The position numbers and the translations under genes were made by a program. Below are positions 15,289 through 22,768 of a DNA stretch of 64,000 nt, in pieces. Location: positions 267,418-331,417 of the forward strand of contig NZ_RHHQ01000003.1 of the NCBI RefSeq assembly GCF_003710825.1, given 5' to 3'. The notes beneath the pieces were generated by a model. That model was not told the DNA's origin and ran no database searches. It was given only the letters and a program-made list of their open reading frames with translations. The stretch's first letter is position 1. Each line of letters starts with the position of its first letter. The stretch is from Brevibacillus fluminis. Lineage in GTDB: Bacteria > Bacillota > Bacilli > Brevibacillales > Brevibacillaceae.

Positions 15289-17121
15289 TTAGGCTTCTTT
15301 CTTATTATTTACGTGTTCTGTAACTTTATCTAATTGTTTAATCACTTCGTTCAATAAGTCTTTCTTTAGTCTATCTAAATCCCTTGAGTCAAGTTGCTGC
15401 AATAAACTGTCTTTTAATTCTTTTATAAAAGGAATTTCTGAATGATGGAAATCAGAAGCGTTAATAATTCGCAGATACATTTCATTAAGGATTGAGTTAA
15501 AGAGCCCAATGCTCTTGTTTCCCATTATGAGTAGTCGCTTAGCAAAGGATATTTTGCACAGATGTTCAAAAAGGTTTGCTGAACTCCTAAAAGTATTTGC
15601 TAGTTGACTAAGATTGCTATAATCCCTATTATCTAATGCATTTACAAATAACTCTACATTTGAGATTGTTTCATCTTCACGTAATTTCTGCATTTTTTCC
15701 TTTATCATTTGAATCAACCTGTTACAATCTTGATCTTTGTTACCTGAGAAGAAGCGTTCTAGGGCACGCTCTATGTCCGGAGATACGTCTTTTAAGTTGA
15801 TTTCTAAAGAATAGAGCAACCCATTATGAACAATATCAAATAAATTCCCTATCTCCACATAACCTTTGTCTACCATCTCCTTTAATACTGTATACAGATA
15901 TGGGTACCGTTGTGGGCTATAATGGCCATTTTTAATAGCGGAAATTACAATTTCTGTGCAAGTTTTTATCTCTTCAAGTTCGTAGTCATAGTAGGACTCA
16001 ACTATATTACGACTTGTTTCTTCTTCACTTTCTTTGTTGTATTTGTCCTTAACCTCTTGCACCAGTTTACCTAAATTAAAATGACCGGTTATTATAAACT
16101 CTGCAATAGAGTCAAAATATGCATAATGTCTACTGATTACAAAAGTCCCAATTAAGAGTATTGACTCTGCTTTTTCCTGATCATTTGGTCTTGATTTAAA
16201 ATAAAGGTTATATGGATTTAGTTTATTTCCCGCTTCTTCTAAGTCTTTTATAGTTCCTTTTTTATATTCAATACCTACAACCAAAGCGCACGTAAAAATA
16301 TTAATTAACGCCTCATCAGATAATTCTTCTTCCTTTAGAGATTTGAAAACCTCATTTTCTTTTAAGGATTCAAAAACCTCATTAAATATATCACAGACAA
16401 ATTTTATTGTTCTTAGGTTAAGTTTATCTATGGACGTAAATATCGGAATCATTACTTCCTTATTTTTTTCAAAGAAAGAATACAAATTAGAATAGTCATT
16501 TTTTAAAATTTCATAAATTACTTGTTCGTTTTTAATAGAAAAGGTAATACTTCTTCCAATGACCTTTTCCTTTAATCTAGTAAACTCAGCCTTTTCTTCC
16601 ATTTCCTCAGAGTTTGAAATCAAGAGTGTCTTTACATGGTTGTGTTCAATAAAGTTAGAATTGATATAACCAAGTAAACTTTCAATAGAAAGCGAATCAT
16701 CAATTCTTTCTAGGTCATCAAAGCATAATAAAACTTTATCCAAATTTTTGCTACTGATAAATTCCTGTATTTTAGTATCAATATTTGAAAAGTCCATGTC
16801 TGAGGGGTTACCAAAAGGGATCAAGTTCTTGAACAAATTTACAGTTCCTCTTGCTACAACGTAGCCTTTAGAAGCTGTTGGAGATAAAATCTGTAAAAAA
16901 ACATTCTCCCCAATTTCATTAACTTCTTTGATTCCATTCAAAGAAACATAAATAAGTTTAAAATCTTGGTAATCCTTTTTCAAAACCTTCTGTAGCTCAT
17001 TTTTCACAAAATAAGTCTTACCACTTCCCCAAGGACCGTCCAAATGTAGCGCATATCCTATTTTTGGAGTATTCATGTACCTTTTAAAAGTTTCTAATAA
17101 AATATTCATGTAATCTCTCAC
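15289..17121 (-). CDS. KAP-family P-loop NTPase
   Basis: A 610-residue protein with Walker A GPWGSGKT at residues 29-36 and Walker B KVLLCFDDLER at 129-139, the KAP NTPase arrangement, then a long helical C-terminal part rich in Lys/Glu. No transmembrane pair is evident in the insert, so it looks like a soluble KAP protein. KAP NTPases occur in several phage-defence systems, and this one sits beside the modification-restriction locus. GTG 17121 and ATG 17109 are both possible; GGAG is better spaced for 17109. A cassette-like site and a transposon right end follow upstream of it, so it may itself be a captured cassette. Confidence 0.85.
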   Translation of the reverse strand: MRDYMNILLETFKRYMNTPKIGYALHLDGPWGSGKTYFVKNELQKVLKKDYQDFKLIYVSLNGIKEVNEIGENVFLQILSPTASKGYVVARGTVNLFKNLIPFGNPSDMDFSNIDTKIQEFISSKNLDKVLLCFDDLERIDDSLSIESLLGYINSNFIEHNHVKTLLISNSEEMEEKAEFTRLKEKVIGRSITFSIKNEQVIYEILKNDYSNLYSFFEKNKEVMIPIFTSIDKLNLRTIKFVCDIFNEVFESLKENEVFKSLKEEELSDEALINIFTCALVVGIEYKKGTIKDLEEAGNKLNPYNLYFKSRPNDQEKAESILLIGTFVISRHYAYFDSIAEFIITGHFNLGKLVQEVKDKYNKESEEETSRNIVESYYDYELEEIKTCTEIVISAIKNGHYSPQRYPYLYTVLKEMVDKGYVEIGNLFDIVHNGLLYSLEINLKDVSPDIERALERFFSGNKDQDCNRLIQMIKEKMQKLREDETISNVELFVNALDNRDYSNLSQLANTFRSSANLFEHLCKISFAKRLLIMGNKSIGLFNSILNEMYLRIINASDFHHSEIPFIKELKDSLLQQLDSRDLDRLKKDLLNEVIKQLDKVTEHVNNKKEA

Positions 17122-17413
17122 TCCACTATATTAGTGATTTGCACCTAATCTACAAACTTAGTTACACTTATATACTGCATGATTTTATATTTCATCAGTA
17201 AAATCGTAACAAATAAACCACCTCTAAACCCAGCAAAGTAAAAAGGGTGTTTTTTTGTTCGTTCTCACCATTAGCAACTGATAGCAATCATTATGGCAAA
17301 TTAACGAACCAAGGAAACTAGAAATTCCGTCTACTATGCTATCCTGTCCGTTCGTATTATGAGGTCAGCCAGTTTTTACTGGTTGACCATGTTTAGTTGA
17401 ACAACGATTGCAG
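17122..17413. other. Gap with a cassette-like site (17339-17410)
   Basis: CTATCCTGTCCGTTCGTATT (17339-17358) matches core B, followed by stem GGTCAGCCAGT/ACTGGTTGACC (17363-17373 with 17378-17388) and TTGAACAACGATTGC, a partial core A. The rest, up to the NTPase start, shows no gene; its promoter should lie here. Confidence 0.55.
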
Positions 17414-17479
17414 GTCTAATACTTTATTATCCAGTCTAATACTTTATTAAACGGTCTGACACTTTATTATCTCTGCACA
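17414..17479. repeat. Right end of a third transposon of the same family
   Basis: Three GTCTAATACTTTATTA-type repeats start at 17414, 17434 and 17454 and close with CTCTGCACA at 17479. Flanking bases are CCTAC. No matching left end with CCTAC is seen in the window. Confidence 0.85.
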
Positions 17480-17489
17480 CCTACTTGTG

Positions 17490-17525
17490 AGAGGGCAGGT
17501 CCATTTTTGGACCTGCCCTAATTTC
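17490..17525 (-). terminator. Strong terminator at the end of the defence locus
   Basis: AGGGCAGGTCC (17492-17502) pairs perfectly with GGACCTGCCCT (17509-17519) around ATTTTT. It follows the helicase stop. The transposon end at 17479 is about 12 bp beyond it. Confidence 0.8.
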
Positions 17526-19763
17526 TTAATCAATTTTTACGATTTTCTTCCCAAGTCCCTTTAACGAATCCCCTGCATGCAAAACTTCATCTTTCCATGA
17601 CCAATTTTCATCGCCAATTGGATTAGGCTTGTCATATCCATGACCAATCATACAAATGACATGTTCTGCGCGTGTTACCGCCACATAAAAAATGCGTGCC
17701 TCTTCTTCTAACATATTCTGACGATAATGGTCTACCCATTCATTAAAACTTGAAGAACAACCTTGTCCTCCCGGTAATTCTAAATCAAGACCCCAACCAG
17801 GTATTTCAAAGAATGTAGGCATCTGTTCATCATTCAGCAGTCTCCTTCCAATGTCAGGGAGTATAACAATTGGATACTCTAGACCTTTTGCCGAATGGAC
17901 AGTAGAAAAACGAACAGAATTTGGTTTGGTATCTTCCATTCCTGTATCCGCTTCGTCCATTTCCATCCCTGTAAGTAAAGCTACTTGCAGACGATCAAAA
18001 AAATGCTGCAACGTTAAGGCCTCGGTATTCATCAATTCTCGAGACCACATCACTAATTTTTCGAGGTTTGCTACTGCCTGCAGATTCCCCATTTTCCCGT
18101 AATATTCCCGAACCCTCGTAAATTCGTACATATTTGTAAGTAGTTGAGGTACGAGATCGACTTTCATTCTTTTACGGATATTACGGATTCCCTTTAACCA
18201 TTCCTTGCAGTCATCCTCATCCTCGAACCAATCTCGTAATACCAGATTCGTTCCATCATTACGATATATTGAATTAGGTGCATTGAAAGGGAGAAACGGT
18301 GTTCCTAAAGCTAAATCGAGAGAGACATCGTCTGGGTATTTTAGAATAGCCTGCAGCATGTGGTAACAGGCCACGATTTCTGGTTTTCGAAAAAATCCAC
18401 CTCCCGTATCGGTTACAACCGGGATATCCGAGGGAATGAGTGAGTGGTAACTCTGAAGTTGATAATTTGACCTGAACAATACACAAATGTCGCGATATTC
18501 AACTTGGCGTATACCTTTATGCCTGTCATGTATTCTCTGTCCTACATATTCTCTAATCTTCCCTACCATTCGCTCAATGATAGGTCCTTGTCTGTCTTTA
18601 AACGTCTTTACATGTTCATACTGAAAAGGAACAAGAGAGTCCTTTGGAACATGTGCATCGTCTGGTTGCGTCAGTTTTTCCTGTAAAAATTCATATCTTA
18701 GTCCCATATTGTCGAACAATACAGATTGTGCTTTATGCAGTGGTTCAGTTGGTCTACGTGACGCACTTAGCGATAATGGTGTCTTGTTGTTCAGTTCAGC
18801 AATTTTTCGGATGACTGAATGGTCAGCTCCACGGAACCCATAAATTGCCTGTTTGCGGTCTCCTACTACAAGGACATGTTTTAATCGAGGTGCTAGGGAT
18901 TGAATGATATTCATTTGTAACTCATCAGTATCCTGGAATTCGTCCACAAATAGGTAGCGAAATCGTGATGCAACCAAAGGACCAATTTGATTTTTGTGTT
19001 GTTCAACAAGCGCTGCGCACTTGTGTAGAAGATCGTTTGTATCCACACCACCCTTCTCACGCTTTAACTCCCGATAATTGTTCTCCAGTTTTTCCAGCAT
19101 AGTGGCCACCGCGTTACGATACTTCTGATTATCATCATTCTCATTTTGTCTTAACGTCTCGGAGGCTACCTCTGTTATAGACCTTCCGCGTCCCCTTATA
19201 TATTCATACCAACTTTTTAAGCGCTCAGCCATAACATGGGGTGCCCAATGAACTTGTTCCGTATCAAACAGAATATTTGTTGTAGAATCTTCCAATCCTT
19301 CGTTCATCGTGTCTTTCAGAGCTGCCTGAAAGTAATGACTCGCCATAATGATCTCAGACTCGTGTGCAATAAGCTCTGTATATCCAAAATTCCGAAGTAA
19401 CATTGCACAAAATCGGTGGATCGTGCCAATAAACGTTGAGGCGATCCGCTCCTTTTGCTCGAACCATCGAGAAAGCTGGTCCCAATCCCCAGCTTTCTCT
19501 GCTTCTTCAATACGCTCAAGAACTCCACTCTCAAGGCGCTCTCGCATTTCGTCTGTCGCTTTGTTGGTAAAGGTGATCAGCGCAAAATCATCAATGCTTA
19601 CATTCTTCTCACTCACCAAATGTAAAACTGAAGCAACCATTGTTCTTGTCTTTCCAGATCCTGCTCCCGCAGAAACGACCGTGATCGAGTCTGGTTGCAT
19701 GACGCTATCTACGATGTCGGCCTGTTCTTGAGACAATTCAATACCTCCACGTTTAAGACTCAT
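17526..19763 (-). CDS. UvrD/AddA-like superfamily 1A DNA helicase
   Basis: A 745-residue 3'-5' DNA helicase. Seen in order: Q motif ELSQEQADIV, Walker A AGAGSGKT (32-39), TFTNKATDEM, motif II LFVDEFQDTDE, motif III VVGDRKQAIYGFRGAD, motif V TVHSAKGLEYPIVI and motif VI FYVAVTRAEHVI. It lacks the C-terminal nuclease of true AddA (about 1200 residues) and ends soon after motif VI. Its start overlaps the stop of the AddB-like gene (ATGA), so the two form a helicase-nuclease pair. As the last gene of the Dpd locus it may degrade DNA opened or cut by the restriction proteins; that role is inferred. Confidence 0.93.
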   Translation of the reverse strand: MSLKRGGIELSQEQADIVDSVMQPDSITVVSAGAGSGKTRTMVASVLHLVSEKNVSIDDFALITFTNKATDEMRERLESGVLERIEEAEKAGDWDQLSRWFEQKERIASTFIGTIHRFCAMLLRNFGYTELIAHESEIIMASHYFQAALKDTMNEGLEDSTTNILFDTEQVHWAPHVMAERLKSWYEYIRGRGRSITEVASETLRQNENDDNQKYRNAVATMLEKLENNYRELKREKGGVDTNDLLHKCAALVEQHKNQIGPLVASRFRYLFVDEFQDTDELQMNIIQSLAPRLKHVLVVGDRKQAIYGFRGADHSVIRKIAELNNKTPLSLSASRRPTEPLHKAQSVLFDNMGLRYEFLQEKLTQPDDAHVPKDSLVPFQYEHVKTFKDRQGPIIERMVGKIREYVGQRIHDRHKGIRQVEYRDICVLFRSNYQLQSYHSLIPSDIPVVTDTGGGFFRKPEIVACYHMLQAILKYPDDVSLDLALGTPFLPFNAPNSIYRNDGTNLVLRDWFEDEDDCKEWLKGIRNIRKRMKVDLVPQLLTNMYEFTRVREYYGKMGNLQAVANLEKLVMWSRELMNTEALTLQHFFDRLQVALLTGMEMDEADTGMEDTKPNSVRFSTVHSAKGLEYPIVILPDIGRRLLNDEQMPTFFEIPGWGLDLELPGGQGCSSSFNEWVDHYRQNMLEEEARIFYVAVTRAEHVICMIGHGYDKPNPIGDENWSWKDEVLHAGDSLKGLGKKIVKID

Positions 19764-22639
19764 GACGTCACCTCACCTTCTTCGTCAACTATTCCTAAAC
19801 ATTCCAAGCGGACAGGACAAGACGTACAATGTTCTCCCGCATGTTTGGGAAACTTGTTTTGTTCGATACTTTTTATCAAATGGTTGATCTTTTCCGGCAT
19901 GCTCGCATAATGCATCTCCAACATATTTGTGTACCAATTATCTACGGCTTTTTGTTCCTTCTCGACTACGAAAAATGCATGAATCGAGTTCCTCCACCAA
20001 GAAACAGCTTGATATTGGGTACGGAACAGTCGGACGCCGTCCAACTCGATCTCACCTTCTTCCTTGTCTCTACTCTTTTCTTTTTCTTCTGCTTCGCCTG
20101 GTAATAGCCATTCTCCAGTTTGGATATCTCCAAGAATTGCAACATCAAATCTTGCAGTGCCAGCCATAAACGGAATGTTTAGGTTTATTTTAATTGTGCG
20201 CTCCTCATGATCATTGTCCAACATTACACGCAACGACTCTTTGCTGCCTTTAAAAATTTTCCGGAAATATTTATAGCGAAGATCTCTAAATTTTTTAAGT
20301 TGACCTTTTACCTGTAATTCAATCGCATGCCATGTTACCGGACTGAACGCGGGAAACATTTTTTTAATACCTTCTCTTGTTTCTTCCATAAATCCCAGCA
20401 AATCTTGAAAGAATTCATCCCTTCTTCTTCTAAGGGGTGTACCGTTTTTTTGCTCCATTAGCCCATAGATATAGTGTAGCCATATTCCCTGAGCATAAAT
20501 TTCTAATTGCCATTCACTTCTGTACATTCTCGCTTCCGGATGGAGCAACTCAAGCCTGTAACGCAGTGGACAAAGACCATATTGAGCAAGTTCGTTCAAT
20601 CCGTATTCCTTACGTTTTGCAGAACGTACTTTTACATCTTTGACCCCATCGTGAGAGCGCTCTAAATCAAGTGTATCCAAAATGCCTTGTGTTACCATTT
20701 TCGTTCCCAGTAACTTTTTTATCTCCTGCATATACGTGCTAGGTTGGAAGGAACGATCGCTATCCCTTTGTGAATAGCTAAGTACAAGTTTTCCTGTTGA
20801 AGCTCGAACTACCGTTAAGAACATATACCGTTCCTTGGCTAAATGCTGTTCTCTGCCGTCTGTATAGAATGGCCAAGGTTCTGGATACAGGACGGGTGCG
20901 TGTACATTGTCACAGCCAACATAAATAACAGCTTTATAAAGCATGCCATCCAATGTTTCCGGTGTGACAATACGCAACTGTGCAGGATTAGCATCGTCAA
21001 TTTCCTGATCATCATCTTCTTCCTCTTCACTCTGACCTCTAGTCAGGGCATGAATGGCGTCGCCAAACTCTTCAGTGGTGATGGGGATTGAGTAAAAATT
21101 ACTCAGATCCTTAAACACGGATTGGATATGTTCCAATACCTGCCGCTCCGCCTTGCGTAAATCCTTGGGTAACATTTTATTTAATTCTTCTTGTAATATT
21201 TGAATATGTCGTGCAACAGATTTCTCGCCGAGTCGGAACAAACGACTGCATACCGAATCAAGGAGATGTATCACTTCGATCCATTTGCGGATGATCTCAG
21301 CATCAGCCAACTTAACGGGCACACGGAAGATAGTTTCTTCTTCACAATCGTGCTTCAATTGGTTCAAGACGTTAACCCAGTCATCCTTCGTTCTGCAAGT
21401 AGTGAAATACTGATATTTCACCGCACGAAATGTCGGGGTAGAGTCTTGAACAGTGGCACCTAACCACCCAGATGAAATAATGGACTCCAGTTCGTTTGAC
21501 TCAAGATAAAGTTTATTATCCTGCCAAATTTGATACAGCGTCAAAATAAAGCGGCCCATTGGAGTTAACAACAGTAATCTCGGATTGGTCGCTAGCTCGA
21601 CATTCTTCTTTTGACCACTCGCTTTATCAATATATTGTAGTGGTTTCATGGCCATATAGTCGCGTAGGCGATCAATAAACTCCTTAGAACGTCGCATCAC
21701 GATCGCCACGTCTTTCGGCTCGTATAAACCGCTCTCAAACCATTCTTTCAATTCACCTAAACACCCTTGAAGCTCACGGTCCCGGTTTGCATATTGCCTT
21801 AAAATCACGTTCGCTGTGGGAGCAGGATATCGCACCGGTTCCCCTGTTTGTAGGAGATACTTCTGTATATGCGCAATATCTTCCTGATCACTAAGAAGAG
21901 GTGTATCAAGTTTGAAACGGTTCTTTCCAACAAATTGATACGTTTCCGTAATGATCCGATACGCTTTTTGCTGTTGTTCTCGGTAGGGAACAAGGAATAC
22001 AACTTCCTTACCACTTTCATCGCACTGCTTAATGAACCACTTTTGGAGATCTGTTAGGAAGGTGAATCCTTCCATAACAACCAAGTCAAAGGGAACAGGG
22101 CTTGTAGATAAATAGTCTCTGGCAGCTGCCTCATACACCTTTTTCCCTTCCCTATCAAGCATATTGTAAAATGATGATTGAATATCCTTCAGATGAGTTT
22201 CTATTACAGGATTAACGAGTTGATTACGTTTATCTGCGGGCAAATTTACACTGCGTAAATCAATACCTTGCCCAGCTAAATCATATAAAATTCGGATCCA
22301 AGAGGGAAAATCGTGACGTAGCAAATCTCGAAGTTTAGGATCCCCCTTAGAAACTTCATTCATCGCACGGAACAACATCGTTTTTTCTTCACCACGTGAG
22401 GATAGATCGAATTCCCGCTTTGTCCAGGCGCGTATGACTTCTGCAAATAGCGCTAATTTCCTTGAGTTCCCTTTTTCGTCATTCAGTAGTTGTTCATCTG
22501 GAATTACTCCGTCCTCAACTCTTTTAACAGCCAATGCCTTTGTCGCGGTCAAGTATGTATACTTACGCCCTTTAAATACAAATTTCTCAAGTACTGTACG
22601 GTTTGGGCGTTGGTTCTCGTATGTAAACAAGGTCAGCAT
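19760..22639 (-). CDS. AddB/RecB-nuclease-like protein with Fe-S cluster cysteines
   Basis: About 960 residues. The C-terminal domain has the AddB/Cas4 cysteine arrangement: one Cys in AQYGLCPLRYRLEL and three in EHCTSCPVRLECLG, which hold a 4Fe-4S cluster in that family. Between them GTARFDVAILGD keeps the first acidic position and QYQAVSWW the QxxxY helix, but the expected D/E-x-K is replaced by a stretch near LLPGEAEEKE, so nuclease activity is doubtful. ATG 22639 is chosen because GGAGGG lies seven bases upstream; the longer frame from 22690 runs over a terminator. Partner of the UvrD-like helicase. Confidence 0.82.
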   Translation of the reverse strand: MLTLFTYENQRPNRTVLEKFVFKGRKYTYLTATKALAVKRVEDGVIPDEQLLNDEKGNSRKLALFAEVIRAWTKREFDLSSRGEEKTMLFRAMNEVSKGDPKLRDLLRHDFPSWIRILYDLAGQGIDLRSVNLPADKRNQLVNPVIETHLKDIQSSFYNMLDREGKKVYEAAARDYLSTSPVPFDLVVMEGFTFLTDLQKWFIKQCDESGKEVVFLVPYREQQQKAYRIITETYQFVGKNRFKLDTPLLSDQEDIAHIQKYLLQTGEPVRYPAPTANVILRQYANRDRELQGCLGELKEWFESGLYEPKDVAIVMRRSKEFIDRLRDYMAMKPLQYIDKASGQKKNVELATNPRLLLLTPMGRFILTLYQIWQDNKLYLESNELESIISSGWLGATVQDSTPTFRAVKYQYFTTCRTKDDWVNVLNQLKHDCEEETIFRVPVKLADAEIIRKWIEVIHLLDSVCSRLFRLGEKSVARHIQILQEELNKMLPKDLRKAERQVLEHIQSVFKDLSNFYSIPITTEEFGDAIHALTRGQSEEEEDDDQEIDDANPAQLRIVTPETLDGMLYKAVIYVGCDNVHAPVLYPEPWPFYTDGREQHLAKERYMFLTVVRASTGKLVLSYSQRDSDRSFQPSTYMQEIKKLLGTKMVTQGILDTLDLERSHDGVKDVKVRSAKRKEYGLNELAQYGLCPLRYRLELLHPEARMYRSEWQLEIYAQGIWLHYIYGLMEQKNGTPLRRRRDEFFQDLLGFMEETREGIKKMFPAFSPVTWHAIELQVKGQLKKFRDLRYKYFRKIFKGSKESLRVMLDNDHEERTIKINLNIPFMAGTARFDVAILGDIQTGEWLLPGEAEEKEKSRDKEEGEIELDGVRLFRTQYQAVSWWRNSIHAFFVVEKEQKAVDNWYTNMLEMHYASMPEKINHLIKSIEQNKFPKHAGEHCTSCPVRLECLGIVDEEGEVTS

Positions 22640-22664
22640 CCGATTCCCTCCAGGTTTCGAACTT

Positions 22665-22707
22665 TGGCAAAAACAAAGGCCTTTGGGCATAACACTCCCA
22701 AAGACCT
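22665..22707 (-). terminator. Terminator between dpdD and the helicase-nuclease pair
   Basis: AGGCCTTTGGG (22677-22687) pairs with CCCAAAGACCT (22697-22707), one mismatch, and is followed in the minus direction by TTGTTTTTG. It splits dpdD from the next two genes, which then need read-through or their own promoter. Confidence 0.8.
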
Positions 22708-22768
22708 AAGTCGATATTACCACATTTATCCCTTTCTGGAAACGGGAACAAAATAAGAACAAGAATAT

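Noticed and set aside
1747..17479. The 20-bp repeats as a CRISPR array
   Set aside because: Only three units per place, no unique spacers, and they sit at transposon ends with a target duplication.
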